Source: Loxodes magnus (taxonomy: Eukaryota; Ciliophora; Karyorelictea; Loxodida; Loxodidae). Taken from it: 64,000 nucleotides of DNA. The notes under the pieces are model-generated. The model saw nothing but the letters and a program-made list of their open reading frames with translations, was not told the DNA's origin and made no database searches. Position numbers and translations under genes: made by a program. The stretch covers positions 558,001-622,000 of the forward strand of contig CAMPDV010000113.1 in the NCBI GenBank assembly GCA_946699065.1. Reading direction: 5' to 3'. Each line of letters opens with the position of its first letter. Position 1 is the stretch's first letter. Below, one piece after another: positions 22,506 through 35,267 of this stretch.

Positions 22506-22849
22506 AGAACTTATCTTTAAATTAGACTAAATGAAAAATATTAAAGCATTTAATTAATAGAAAAGAAATTTATGATTTCTTTTTAGTTATAAATTTAAAA
22601 GACAAATAAAATAACAATAAAATAATTCCTTTATTCTAAAAAAAGCATCTTTAAAGATTATCTTTTGATTAGCGATAATATTTCCGAATATACTTAATGA
22701 AGTATTTTATTATTTTTAAATAAAAGGTCAATACAAAGAAAAAGGCAAGTTATTAATCTTTTATATATTTGTTATTTTATAATGATATTAATAATAAATA
22801 TATTTAAGTTTTCTTTTATGAGATAATTCAATCCCTTCAGGAAGACAGT

Positions 22850-23722
22850 CGTTCAAGCTCTCTGCTGTTAAATAAAAATGTTTGGATCTCCAATTTTAGC
22901 AAAATTAGAAACTCAGTTTTTTCTGGTTTTCATTCCTCTCCTTTCTTTTTTGTCTTATCACATCTTTCTTGATTTATACATTTCTCGGTTGAATCTGGCT
23001 TCTTCTTGTTTCTTTCTTCATTTTTTTTAAATTCAATAATTCAGTTTTTTCTGCTAGAATTTCTAACATTTTCAATATAAATGCCATGAGCTTCCACAAC
23101 AGAAATATTTTTCTAGTCTTTATCTGCCTCTATTTTCTTAAAAGCTTTCTGATAATTTCTTCTTTAATCATCATTGGATCACTTTTTTGCTCTCTTTCCT
23201 CCATCTTAAGTTGCAATTTTTGCTAGTTTTCTATTTTCTCTATTATATTTCCAATTTCTGTCTGCTTCTATTACTAGTTTTAAGTATGTTGTTTTGACCT
23301 TATGAATGCTTCAGATAGAATAAATCTCTTTCCTTTGATATAAGTCTTGAATCAAGTTCTACTTTTTTGTATAAAATTCCTTCTAATTTTTTGTTTTCCT
23401 TTTTTAGCCTTTTCACTTCTTCCTAGAGGTTTAATACAAATTTAACTATTTATTCATAACTTATCATTTTTTCAGTGATGAATTCTGCGACTTCTTGGAG
23501 CATTATTTTCTTTGCGTATTTTCTAGGCTTCTCCTCTGATGTTGTAGTCTCTTCTTGGTGAGGGGCTATCCTTTAATCTTTTTCTGGTCCATGGGAAGTT
23601 AGTTTCAAGTTTATTACGAAGATTATTTTTAAAAGACTACGTGGATATGAGAATTAAAGTTTCATGCTTAATCTCCTACTCTTAGAAGAGGTATTGAAGT
23701 CCTTTCTGAAGCCTTACACCAT
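22850..23722 (-). pseudogene. Gag-like retroposon relic
   Basis: From ATG 23722 (MVQGFRKDFNTSSKS): coiled-coil, SDPMMIKEE (hallmark), then a knuckle with the first Cys changed to Tyr (YFCCGSSWHLYWKC) and a basic tail. The hallmark and knuckle lie in different frames, so there are frameshifts. Its start resembles that of the intact element at 37038-37961. The SINE-like copy 2 lies about 130 bp beyond its 5' end. Confidence 0.6.
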
Positions 23723-23838
23723 TTTATTATCCAATATTTTCTATTTGAATAATAAAAGAAATAAATGCTAAAATTATAAAACATAAAAAGGAAATTAATT
23801 AAAATTGATAGTCTTTGCTTAATAAATAAATGTTAGTA

Positions 23839-24182
23839 TAAAATTATATTTAATTAATTAATTCCAACTAAACAAGTTTTTGGACCGGAAACTCCTTTCC
23901 GATTGCACGACCCGACGCTCTCTTTTTATGGAATAACGGGGATATCCTGTTGTGCTCCAGGCACAGCTGCTAGGGAGCTCCATCGCTATGAGCAACCAGG
24001 CTTCAAGCCCTTACCAAGACCGGATAATCTCAAAGACAGTGTTCCCTTCAGAAAATGACTCTGACCAGGGACTTTCTAAGAGACAGGAAAGGAACTTGTT
24101 CCTAGCCATAAAACCAGAAAGTGTTGTCACGAAGGTCATTCTCAGCTCCCACCATCTTTTCAATTATTAAAATTATATTTAA
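23839..24182 (-). mobile_element. SINE-like retroposon, copy 2
   Basis: Element at 23854-24167 (~314 bp), closely similar to copy 1 at 10123-10438, flanked by a 15-bp direct repeat (23839-23853 and 24168-24182) unrelated to that of copy 1. The (TTAA)n tract and CGGAAA/TTTCCG hairpin lie at the left end, as in copy 1. Confidence 0.75.
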
Positions 24183-24735
24183 AGTTCTAAATATTCCTTA
24201 TATTTAGATAAATTTAATTTCCATATTTAGACTAGAAAACTAATAAAAAATTAAATTATAATATGTAAAAAGCATATATTAAATATAACTATAATATAAT
24301 CATTCTCAGTAAAATAATTTAATACAATAAATTAAATAATTAATTTTAATTTTCTTGAAGTGTCTGCAATATTATAAATTTTAAAGTTATATCAATTTGT
24401 TTTAAAAACTTATTTTAATAGAAATTATATAAAAATAAAATATAAAAATCATTTATAAATAGATAATTTAGCTAATATTGCTTAATTAAATAAAAAAAAT
24501 AAAATTTACTTTTAAATTTTTATAAATTTTAAATTATAATTATCAAATTATTAAAGATAAATAACTAAAATAATCAAAAAATCATAAGAGAGTCTTTTTT
24601 TAATTTAAACAATGTGGAATCTCTATTTAAATATATTTATCTTTTAAATACATAAAAATGTTAAGATAAATAAATAGTTAGTCATAACTTAGTATCTGAT
24701 ATCTCATTTTCGTTATTTTTTTAAATTAAAAAAAA
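24183..24735. other. AT-rich stretch at the outer edge of the left arm
   Basis: AT-rich. From about 24650 onward it is related in inverted orientation to 46920-47050, marking the outer end of the large inverted duplication. Confidence 0.5.
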
Positions 24736-24809
24736 CGCCACCGGGTGGACTTGAACCACCGACCTTTTGGTTAACAGCCAAACGCTCTAACCTATTGAGC
24801 TACGGAGGC
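24736..24809 (-). tRNA. tRNA-Asn (anticodon GTT), copy 1
   Basis: Full cloverleaf on the minus strand: acceptor GCCTCCG/CGGTGGC with a T-T mismatch at the fourth pair, D arm GCTC/GAGC, anticodon stem TTTGG/CCAAA with loop CTGTTAA (GTT), T arm with loop TTCAAGT, discriminator G. Four copies occur in the window, all with the T-T mismatch. Confidence 0.93.
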
Positions 24810-25920
24810 TTAATTTAATATATTTTAATGAGATTAAATATAATAAATCTGAAAATACTCTAATTATTAAAAAACTTAACTTAAAAGATTCTAAAAACAT
24901 TATATATATCTAAATTTTAATAATTTCATAAAGATGTATTTAATAATACTTAAATTCTAGATATCTATTATTTTAATTCTTAATATATTTTGAATTAAAT
25001 TTAAATTTTTTTGTAAACTAATAAACTCATTTTTATAAGCTCTTAAATAATTATTCATATATCTAAAATGATGTGTTATAGCTATATAATTGTTCTATTT
25101 TATTATTAATAAATATATCAAAATTTTTATCTTAATATAAAATGAGATTACTAACACTAGTTGATATATCATTTATTGAATTGATGTATACTCAACAATT
25201 AATTTTAAAGTTAAAAATTTTAATTTAATACTCTAAATTATTATTTTAATTATAAATTTTAAGATTTTTTTCATTATTAACTTATCTTTGTATCCAATAA
25301 AATTTTCTAGCTTTATAGTTAAAATCTTTAAGAAATTAAATTTAGAATATAATCTCAACATAATATTAAATCTTTTAACAGGTTGTATTATAAAATATTA
25401 AATAGCTTATATATTTACCAAAATATTTATTTGTTATAGTTTAATTTAAAATTATAGTGATTTGCTTAAATATAAAAAGTTTATAAAATAGTAAAGAATT
25501 TAAATATTTTTAACGTATATCTATAAATAAATATTATAGCTGCTTGATTAACTATTCTAAAGTATAGAAATGGTAATTAAAATCTTAGATTATTATTAAT
25601 CTAAGAAACATTTTAATTTTGTAGGATATTTTATTTGTTTTACTTATATGTGTTATTAATTAAATTTATTACTATATTTTATAAAAATTAAAACTTATTA
25701 GCTTATTTTATTCATTTATACTTATATATTTTTCTTGTTTTTCTACCTTAATTATAAATTTAATTTTACTAAGGTATTTTTCCAAATTTTGTTGGTTTAA
25801 AAATAAAAAATTTCAACCTATAAGTGTAATTGAATATATTTAATAGTGATAAAGCGTTTAGAAATAATAAGTAAGTTCAAACTTTAAAAAATTAAATAGT
25901 CAAGCAATTTAAAAATAATC
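24810..25920. other. AT-rich part of the left arm
   Basis: AT-rich, alignable in reverse to about 46000-46840. No gene seen. Confidence 0.5.
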
Positions 25921-25929
25921 ATATAAATG

Positions 25930-26060
25930 ATGCTTTGAATTTAGGAGTTTATTTTCAATTTATGAATAAGAGAATTAAAATAATCATGCTAATAGCATTT
26001 CACTTTGATAAAGAATGACATCTTTAAAAAATTAATTATAAAATACGAAATAAATATTTT
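25930..26060 (-). pseudogene. LINE fragment in the left arm
   Basis: Short segment resembling 60200-60300 of the LINE relic (aatgatgctttg / ttaggag... / ataagagaattaaaataat) and mirrored at 45840-46000. Too short and decayed for a protein-level call. Confidence 0.4.
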
Positions 26061-26247
26061 CTACAATAATAAAAATTGTATTTCATAAGATTCTTGAAAC
26101 TTAACTAATTATAACTGCTTTTATTAGCCAGCAATCCTCTTTGTAATATTTGCTAGCATTTAAGAACTGCATTTGTTTTTAATTTTATAAAGGTATATTT
26201 ATTATATTGATTAATAAGCATTTCTCTTTTTTATTAAATTAACTTTC

Positions 26248-26898
26248 ATGGATCTGATAAACCATGAAGATGATGACGAAGTCCATAATGTAGACCGAAG
26301 AGCTAAAGTCGGAGTCTATAAGTCAATTTAAAATTTAGAGAATGATATTTGAGTAATGCAAGAGCAAGACGAGAAAAATTGAGTAAAATTAGATTCCAGA
26401 CTTAAATTAATAGAAGAAAGCCTGTAGAAGCCTTCTTAAGGAATTTCAATGGAAATAGAGAAACAAGAAAAAATATTTCCTAGAGCAAGGAAAAGATGTT
26501 ATATTTGTAACAGCACTTAACATCTATGGCGAAAATGTCTCCAATATAAAAGAATAAGAATGAATATTTGGAGTAATATTAACTATTAGCAACGGAAATG
26601 GCGAGCGACGGAATTCTTCCCATCGGGAAATGGGAAAATCTGGAAAAAAAACAAATTCTTAACTCAGACTATTAAAAAGAGAGAAGTCCAGGAAAAAGAG
26701 CACAAGGAACGAACATGCAGGAAAGGAGATTTTATTCATTTAAAACTTCAATTAAGCCGGAAGGCGAACAGTTATTTTAATGATTTAATTAACTATTATT
26801 ATGTTTTAAACAATAAATTTAATTATTTCATTTATTCCATAAGAGAGTTTAGTTTATTATTTCTGATTTAAAGATCTTCTTTTTGCCAAAATAAATGA
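26248..26898 (+). CDS. Gag-like CCHC protein, short N-terminus, frame intact
   Basis: From ATG 26248 (MDLINHEDDDEVHN). A short coiled-coil is followed by ISMEIE (hallmark), a canonical knuckle RCYICNSTQHLWRKC (CX2CX4HX4C, about residues 91-104) and the tail FFPSGNGKIWKKNKF. Two TGAs before the knuckle must be Trp. The frame stays open to TGA 26896-26898, but the GC-richer element sequence ends near 26770, so the last ~40 codons may lie outside it and the true end is uncertain. No convincing duplication was found at its ends. It is absent from the right arm and so inserted after the large duplication. Role by family: nucleic-acid-binding ORF1/Gag protein. Confidence 0.6.
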
Positions 26899-26899
26899 T

Positions 26900-27430
26900 T
26901 AAAGACTTTATTTTTCTTTAACTTTAAGATAATTAGTTTTTTAATTAAAACAAATTAAAAAAATTTTCCAAAATGATTATTTGAAATTAATTTAGTTATA
27001 GCTAGTATGAGTATATAAGAAACAATTTAAAGTTAGCTAAATGTGAAAGGTTTAATCTTCTTCTACTTTTAATAAAAATTCAGTTAATTATCTAATCTAA
27101 AACTTGTTAAATTATTTATTTTCCTTTTTGGTTTTTTAAATAATTAGCGTGAAATTATAGTGGAACTACAAGAAGAGCTGACTTATTTAAAGCATTCCAA
27201 ATTTATATCATAAATAACTTAATTTCATTCGTAATATTACATAATTAAAAAGAATAAATTTTATTAAAATATGAATAAAGCTTCTAAATTAAAATGGAAG
27301 TATTATATCATTTTTTTTATTTATACAACAGAATTTTTATGGTTATAATGATAAAAATTAAACTTTATAATTATTTTAATGAACATTTATAATAATAGTT
27401 TATTTAATTAGAAATATTTTATTTTGCTTT
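26900..27430. other. AT-rich part of the left arm
   Basis: AT-rich, mirrored around 44780-45200. Nothing recognised. Confidence 0.5.
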
Positions 27431-27433
27431 TAT

Positions 27434-28232
27434 TCATTGTATAACTTTGTAAAATGATAAAAGAACATACCCGACTGTAAGAACCGCAGCATATATTACG
27501 ATGTTCCAGTTTTTTTCTTGACTTTTTATGGCTTTGAGGTTTCTAAATTTAAATAACTTACCTTCATAGTTCACTTTTATATTAATCTTTAGACTTGACA
27601 GACATCTACTTCATTAAATCTTCGCAGTGTTTCAGTTTTTTAGAAAGTTTACAAATTTTTTGCTATATTTTCCACTTTTTTTAGTTTAATTAAGAAATAT
27701 TAGAGTTATTCTGTTTTAATTTATTTCTAATTCCTTCTTAAGAATTCTTGCCCTTAATTAGATCTGGCTTACTAATTTCGTTCTTTTTTTACTAGTATTG
27801 ATTTAATCTTCTATTGAGCTTGTTTATTTTTATTTTGCATGCATTATGAACTGAAGCTATATTTTGATATGTTTATTCTTGTGTCTTTACTTAATTAGAC
27901 TTAGAAACTTTGATCAACTCGTTTTAAAAAAATAGCTTCTTCTTTGAGATTTTTCCTAGAGAACTACTGCAGTATTTTTAAAATAGTAAGTTCTTCTTTT
28001 CTTAAATTTAAGAGCTTGGCGAGTCTTATAAAATTCTTTTTTCTAACTCAGAACTCTCAAGCTAGGGTGCCTGAGAGTAAGAATTTATACTCCTAAGATC
28101 AATCTTAAAAGGCGACGATTCTTCATCCGACTATGAATTGAAATCGTCTTCTAATAAAGATTGTGAACTAATAGGAAAAAGATCTAGGCTTCCTATGTTC
28201 TTCTTGTCTGAATAATTTACACCTAATTCCAT
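27434..28232 (-). CDS. Tail-anchored coiled-coil protein with one 19-nt intron
   Basis: ATG 28232 to TGA 27436-27434 with intron 27561-27543 removed gives 259 aa, unbroken. The N-terminus has an acidic Ser-rich patch (SQSLLEDDFNSQSDEESS), the middle is basic and coiled-coil-like (NKLNRRLNQYQQKK, KKLKHCEDLMKQM), and the C-terminus is a single TM helix (IVIYAAVLTVGYVLL) with a short tail ending YKVIQ. This is the architecture of a tail-anchored (SNARE- or golgin-like) protein; I cannot assign a family. The TM tail is conserved in the right-arm pseudogene and in the divergent paralogue at 35268-36035, which supports the intron. Trp just before the intron is TGA. Unspliced, the frame ends before the anchor. 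Confidence 0.75.
27543..27561 (-). other. 19-nt spliceosomal intron
   Basis: GTAAGTTATTTAAATTTAG on the minus strand. Removing it joins the coiled-coil part to a conserved TM tail in frame. The right-arm copy has GTATATTTATTAAATTTAG at the same place (44653-44671), also 19 nt. Confidence 0.7.
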
Positions 28233-28239
28233 CTTAAGT

Positions 28240-30750
28240 CTGAGTATTACCTGAAAAATTGAAATCCCATAAATACTTTCTTTTCAACAGAAAGCAAATT
28301 TAAATTAAATGTAAATAACCCTAAATAAAAGATTCATTAATGATAAAACAAATAATTTAATAAGCTATATCAACAAGTATCATTCAAAATAGACTTGATA
28401 ATACTAACTATAATAGTAAGACTTTTAAATCATTCCAAAATTGTAAATTCATTTAAGTTTTTTAATTCTTCTAAATTTCAATTTCCTTATTTATTTTACA
28501 AATCCTAAATTTTCTTTGGATTTAGCAAAATAATAAAAAATAGATTTGCAAAATTTATATTCTAAATAAGATAATTTAGGATTCTTAACTATATAAGTAT
28601 ATCAATAAAAATTTAAGTTGTAATAATATATTTATCTTGATGTCATATAATTATAAGTATATCCTAATGAGGGATATATTAATAATATATAGAAAATTTA
28701 ATTCTAAATTAACTTTTAGTTTCATATTTTATAAAAATTATTAATAATACTGTTTTACACTGTAAATAAGGATAAATCATGGTTGATAATTTTTATTTTT
28801 GGTTTAAACTTATTTGTAAATTATATAGCATTGATATATTAACTCAATAGTAAATTTAATTTAATTGTGGTTTATTAAGTTCTATCTAGACAGAAGTTAA
28901 AATTTGTTAGTTTAGTTATTTGCATAAGAGAGTGAAATATAATTTTGATATATAATAGATACACTTTGCTTAATATAGATATAAGAAAGAGAAAATGTAA
29001 ATGTAATAAAGTTCATTAACTAGACTCAATAATTAAATAGATCCTACAATTAAATAGCTATCTAGAATTTGTAATGTGGAATTATCTAAGTGAAGTTTTG
29101 CAATGTTTAACTTAAAAAAAATAATAATTACTTAGGCTGCTTTTATCTATTATTTCTCTCTTATTTCTAATTAAAGTGTTTCATTCTTCTAATTAATAAA
29201 ATACCTAGTTTTCTCTTTGAAAGAATTATTTATATAAGAGAAATATTAATATAATTTCTGATCTTAGTTTGCTAGTAAACACATATTTCTATATATAAAC
29301 CAACCAAGCTATTATTAAATTAGCTAAATTAAAATTTTTTTATTTATTTGTTATTATTAAGATTTTACCTTTTTATTTTATACATTTACACATCTCCTCA
29401 TTCAAATATTAAATTAATTTCTAAGATAAAAAGCATATCTAATAAGATTGTGCAAATACGAAAAATATACAATTTAGAGTAAAAGTTTCAAGTTACTATA
29501 TGAATTTATGAATTTATGACTTTAATAAAATATTTTTCTCTCCTTAAAACTAAAATTTATTAGTCAGTCTTACTTATAAAAGTTTTAAGAGCAAGAAACT
29601 AGTAAAGAGATAAACATTTAGCTTTATAAAATTTTATTCTATTTCCCCTGAATTTAAACTGATTAATGGTTATTAAATGAAGTTGAAAAATGCTATAGCA
29701 AAAGAATTGCAAAATAAATTCTAAAGCTAAAAAACTTAATTTTTACACTAAGATAATAAATTTTATAATTTTTCTCTATCTATCACTAATTTTTAATTAT
29801 TACAATCAACTCTTTCATAAAGACTATCCAAATATATTTATATAGTAAAGTCAAAAAAAGTAATCAAGGTATATTATAATTATACAGACCTTTTTCTGGT
29901 ATTTTCTTATAATTTTTAAAAAATTCAAAGTGCTTTAAGAAAAAAATGATTGAAACAATTCAAAGATATAAAATATTTGTCAAAGTTTTAAGATTCTTTG
30001 TTTAATAAAATATGACTTAATTTTACTAAGATAAATTAAATTTAATTTAATCTGAATGTGTATATTATATCTATTTTATGTAAAAAAATTAAATAAATTT
30101 TACTAATTTTAAACAATTTTATATGCTTTTCTTTGAGATAATTTATTCCTTAAATATAAAAGTATATCTCTAAGTGAAATCCTTCAAACTTTTTTATTTA
30201 CAAGACTACAATCAAATAATAAGAATTTATCTTTGCGTTTTTTTTATTATAACATATTTGTTTGTAAACTAAATTTTTATTTATACCTTATGCAACTTCT
30301 ATATAAATAAATAGATTTACAATAAATTATTTAAACTACCTTAATCTTATAAAAGATTATTCTTTTTTATAATTAAATGAAAATTAAAAATACCCAAAAA
30401 AATATTTAATATATATAATTTAGAAAGATTATATAAAGGGAAAAGCCAATTACTTAAATTTTAAATTGCTAATTTTATTTTCTTTTTCATTTCTTCTCAA
30501 ATGTAAATTTAAAAAATATTTATTTTGTTGATGAAACAAGAAAAAAAAGGATTTATATTGATTTATATAAGTTTTAGTATATTAGAATAAAAATTAATTA
30601 TTAGAATATTTAATTTTATAATTATATAAAAAATTAAACAAAGTAAAATGCTATTTTTCATATAAAATTAATAAATTTAGTTTTTAATGAATCTTTTATT
30701 TCTCAAAATCCCAAATTTAAATTAATATGTTTATTTAATATTACTAAAAA
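28240..30750. other. AT-rich part of the left arm
   Basis: Non-coding as far as can be seen. It aligns in reverse with 41470-43980 and, more weakly, 62650-64000. No RNA gene other than the terminal tRNA-Ser. Confidence 0.55.
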
Positions 30751-30832
30751 CGACACCAGCAGGATTTGAACTTGCGCGGGAATATCCCAACAGATTTCGA
30801 GTCTGTCGCCTTAACCACTCGGCCATAGTGTC
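30751..30832 (-). tRNA. tRNA-Ser (anticodon CGA), left arm
   Basis: Class II tRNA, 82 nt: acceptor GACACTA/TGGTGTC fully paired, D arm, anticodon stem ACAGA/TCTGT with loop CTCGAAA (CGA), long variable arm GGGATATTCCC, T loop TTCAAAT, discriminator G. Essentially identical to the copy at 41388-41469. Confidence 0.94.
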
Positions 30833-31288
30833 TTATAATATTTATAAGCACTTCTATTTAAATTAGATTTTAATTGTAATAATAGTAATTTCAAGCATTT
30901 AAATTAAAAAAAATCTTAATTATAACTTAAATTAAAAAATGATATAAGATTATAAATTTAATTTGTTTAACTTCTCTTTTTATCATATATATTTTAAGCA
31001 AACATTTTGACTTTTTGAGGAATTTTTGTTAAAAAGATGAAAAAGAAAATTTAATAAAAGATATTTAAAATAATAAATCTAAAAAATTAAATGAAAAATA
31101 CCTTTTATATTAATAAGAAATGTTCTTTATTTTATGAATATCTTCTTAGATTTAAGTTTTTAATTGATTAAAAAAATGTTAAACCTAAATTATTCGGATT
31201 ATAAAATTTTGAAAATATATAAATACATAAATTTATTTCGCGAAAAAGTAACTTAAACTAGTTTTAAGTTAAAAATGTAAAAACATAA

Positions 31289-31640
31289 ATGGACCCAGAA
31301 AATCTAAATATATTAAAAGCTTAAAGGAAAATACTTAATATATATTGTAGAAAAATTCTCAAAAGTAAATCTTTAACAATATGTGAAGTGATTGATTTTT
31401 TATATTATAATTTGCAAGAAGCAAAATTTGATAGTGCAACCACTAATATAAGGAGAACTCTCATCAGATAAAATATTAAAATCTTCTTCGTTAGTAATTA
31501 AAATAGGTGAATTAAAAAAATTTATAAAATTAGAACTTCATAATGAATGATCTATTGATCTTAGAAAGATAATGATTACTCGAAATAATTTTAATAAATC
31601 TAGTTTAGTTGTTTATTTTATAAAAATTCTAAATTTTTTT
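31289..31640 (+). CDS. Possible small gene with a predicted 19-nt intron
   Basis: Starts MDPENLNILKAQRKILNIYC and reads coherently to EAKFD. There, removing the 19-nt GTGCAACCACTAATATAAG (31434-31452) joins it to RELSSDKILKSSSLVIKIGE, LKKFIKLELHNEW and SIDLRKIMITRNN. Without splicing the frame meets TGA at 31508. The sequence lies just beyond the inner edge of the left arm and has no mirror copy. The C-terminal end cannot be set, because the frame runs on into AT-rich sequence. Family unknown. The call rests on phase coherence and analogy to the 19-nt intron of the neighbouring gene. Confidence 0.35.
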
Positions 31641-31649
31641 TAAGTAAAA

Positions 31650-33374
31650 GATCATATTTTTGCACTATGTTCTTTTGTCCATAAGGTAATTATTTGTAGA
31701 AATTTTATTTTAAATATCTTTTGAATAAATAATAGAACTTCTTAGATTTCACTACTAAAATTTTATTATAATAATTCCAGTTAAATAGAGACATTTTGCT
31801 AAGATATTTACTTCAATTCATTTATTAAGCAGTTATTAATTATAATCGAATTTTCTTTTCATTTATTTATAAAATTTTTAATTAAATTAAATTTTTTTCT
31901 TTTTATATAGAGCTTAATTATTCTAGTTTCTCTCTAATATTATTTTTAGAAAAATTAAGAATCTTTGAAATCAGCAATAAATCTTTTTTTCTTACGTACT
32001 TATTATTCTAGGCTTTCGTTTCTAATTTTTCTAATTTTTCTTAATTTTATACATTAATCATTTATAATTTTAGCCATAAAGAAACATAAGAAATTTAAAA
32101 AAGTTAAGTTTAAACTAATAGCTTAAGATAAAAAATTATTTTTTAATCATAATTATACAACCAAATGAAATATAAAAATATATTCGATATTTAAGAAAAT
32201 AAACATATTCAAATAATCACTCAATCTTAAGTGGGAAGTATTAAAGGCTTGTGTAAATATTTAGCTAATAGAATTTATTTCTAGTGGATGCAATAATTTT
32301 ATTTCAAAGCACTTAAATATTTAAGCTTCATAATTAAATAAATTCTTAATATTTATTCCTTTTCTTTATTAAATGCTTATTTCTATATTTTTTAAGCCTC
32401 AAATAAAATAATAAAATTTAGCTTTTCTTTTATAGATAAATTTATTTATCTCTTTAACTTATTTAATTTTAAATATTATGAATGAATTATTATATTTGAG
32501 TAAATAATTATCTGAAATTATTCGTTTATAAATCTATCAAAATAAAAATTTTAATATTTAGTGAACGAAAAGATAAATACATAATTAAGTTTAAATGTGA
32601 AGATTAAATAGTCATAGAAAACATTAAAATAAATAATTTAAAAAGAAAGTGCTTAATCAAAAAATGCTGCTAGAACTATTTATAAAAGCTATAAAACAGT
32701 GTATTTTATAATAAAAAATAAGAGTCTAATTTTATTCTTTTAATATATTTAATCTAATTTTTTTAATTAAAAGTTGTATTTTTATAATTTGTGATCAATA
32801 AATATTTTTTTGTCTTTTATTTTTTTTTCTAATAATTCTACTATTAAAAAAATCAGATTGAAGGATTAATATTAATAAGATTGTTAATGAAAAAGGTAGG
32901 GTGGATTATATTTTAAATTCTTTAATTATTGGCAAAAATAAAGCAAAGAAAATAGTTAAAAATTTAGATATTTTAATTATCTTTTATAGTAAAAAAAGAT
33001 TTAAAAAAAACATATTCTTACAATTTTTCTAAGGTTTGCGTCTGAATCCATAAAATTTCTGAAATAATTAAAAATGTATATGTTCTAAAACATTAAAAAA
33101 TGATTTGCAATACATTTATTTTAAGTTTAGTAGATATTAAAAATAAATTTTTAATTTAAGAAAAGATTGTTTTAATCTTCCTTAATTTTTCTTATTATTA
33201 ATTTAGGTATTTTAAATTATTATATTATAACTCTTACGATTTTAATTTTAATTTAAGTCTAGTTATTTGGATTAGAAAACAAAGGGTCGTTCAGCAATAA
33301 ATTTCCTATTTTCATATAATATATTTTTTATTTTATTTTTGCTATTTAGATTAAATACTTAATTTAAATAAAAA
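31650..33374. other. AT-rich stretch in the inter-arm spacer
   Basis: AT-rich. Hydrophobic open frames exist but nothing distinguishes them from chance under this code. Confidence 0.45.
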
Positions 33375-33448
33375 CGCCACAGGGTGGACTTGAACCACCG
33401 ACCTTTTGGTTAACAGCCAAACGCTCTAACCTATTGAGCTACGGAGGC
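33375..33448 (-). tRNA. tRNA-Asn (anticodon GTT), copy 2
   Basis: Same as copy 1 except the 3' acceptor strand is CTGTGGC, adding a second acceptor-stem mismatch (C-T) to the shared T-T. Possibly impaired; the rest of the cloverleaf is intact. Confidence 0.85.
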
Positions 33449-33449
33449 T

Positions 33450-35260
33450 TTTTATAATTATATCTACTTTCTTAAAAAAGCACATTAATGAAGATAATAT
33501 GATTGAATAAGTAAAGTTACCTGAAAGCAAAAATGTCTTAATTTTTTCGTTTACCATACTATAATTGCTTTAATCAATTTATAAAGTTAAATGTTAAAAC
33601 TTAAATAGTAGCTATTAAGCTTTAAGTTATCATGATTGGTTGCTAGCTTTAGTTTCTTACTCAAAATTAGAGAAATTTAGATTTTTTTATTTCAAATTCC
33701 TCATTTATTTAAATAGGCATTGTTATTCTTTTTAAGTTTTATATAATTTTAATACTTTTTCATGAGACAAAGATAAAATAATCTAAATAAGCAGATATAA
33801 AATTTTAAAAATAAAATTTGAAGTTCTTAAGACTTATAATCGCATAGTAATGATTTAAAATTAATAATTAATTATTGTTTTGATGTTTTTTAATAGTTAA
33901 AGGCAGTTAGATTATATTTCATAGAGTATTTTAAATCCTAATTTTCTAATTAACTAGAATTATATTTTAAATAGATTAGATTATATATAAATAATATAAT
34001 AATTCAGATGCATTGCTTTTTATTTCCTCTTATTATCTACATCATTTTTTAATTTCTTAAGAATAAACTTTTGCTTGCAAGCAAAATTAAAGTTATTAAT
34101 AGCTTTTTTTATTGCTTTTTATTAATTCTTTATTAAATTAAGAGTTAGATCATTTAATGGTGGCTAGATTACCGATTTTTCTAACCATAGAAGGAATCTA
34201 TGTTCTCTTCTTTTAGCCTTTATTAATTTTAATTTAAATAGCTCTTTTACATTTACATAGAGTATATTTAATTAAAATTTAAGAATTATAAAATATAATC
34301 TTCAGAAATGAAAGCAATAATAATTATACACAAAATAAATTCAAAGCTCTTTAGTCTATTAAATTATTAAAGATCTACAAAAAAATCTAAAATAAGAGGA
34401 TTGTAATACTAGTAATAATTATAAGCAACCTTTTTACAAATTATTTGGTAAAAATAATTGATCAAATTATAAAATTCTGATTTTCTATTTTATTAGGATA
34501 GAAAACTAATGTAATTTAAATTAATTCTAAGATACTTAATTAAATAGTCCTTTTTAAGATATTTAAAACTATTTGTGTAAAATAGATAAAATTATTTAAA
34601 ATCAATGATATATTAAAACTATTCAAATTCTTTGATTTCCAATATTTTTAGGCAGATAGACTTATAATGAGTTTTTTAATCGGCTTATAATTAAATTTAA
34701 AAATAAATAGCAAAACACTAAAATGATTGGTAAGAAAATTATTTAATGGGAGATATATAAATTAAAAAATAATAAAAGAAACAAGTATTTAGTTATAAAG
34801 ATTATACCTTAATTATTTTGGAGTAGTAAATTAATTATTTGTTTTTATCAGCCTAACATTTTTTAGCATTAGGTGTATAAAATTTATTTTCTCAATAAAT
34901 TTAAATTTGTTGGAAGAAAAAGCTAAATTTGATAAAATAAATTAGCAACAATAAGTTAGCTTCTTTCCATAAAAATATTAAAGATACTAAAAAATTGAAA
35001 TTAATGGCAAGTATTTTAGCTATGATGCTGCTAACAATAAGTTTTGAAAATTCGAAAATATTCTTAATTTAATTATACATATTTTTTTAATTTTATTAAT
35101 TTTTAAATAAAAAATAGAATTCTTTAAAGCTTTAAATTTTATTTATAAAATTTTTCATATATTTATTAGGGAATTTATTAGTTTCAATTAAAAAAAATTA
35201 AAATCCAAATGATTTAATTTAAATTAAATAAGTTTAAACTTTGTTTTAGTTCTTATATGT
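33450..35260. other. AT-rich stretch in the inter-arm spacer
   Basis: AT-rich, no gene or repeat recognised. Confidence 0.5.
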
Positions 35261-35267
35261 TCTTAAA

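Larger units (their letters stand above)
24650..30957. repeat. Large inverted duplication, left arm
   Basis: Matches 41268-47050 in inverted orientation with indels. Shared landmarks in mirrored order are tRNA-Asn (24736 / 46845), a LINE fragment (25930 / 45840), the tail-anchored coiled-coil gene (27434-28232 / 43985-44779) and tRNA-Ser(CGA) (30751 / 41388). The inner edge is sharp: similarity ends at about 30957 and 41268. The left arm also contains a Gag-like element (26248-26770) with no counterpart on the right. Confidence 0.85.
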
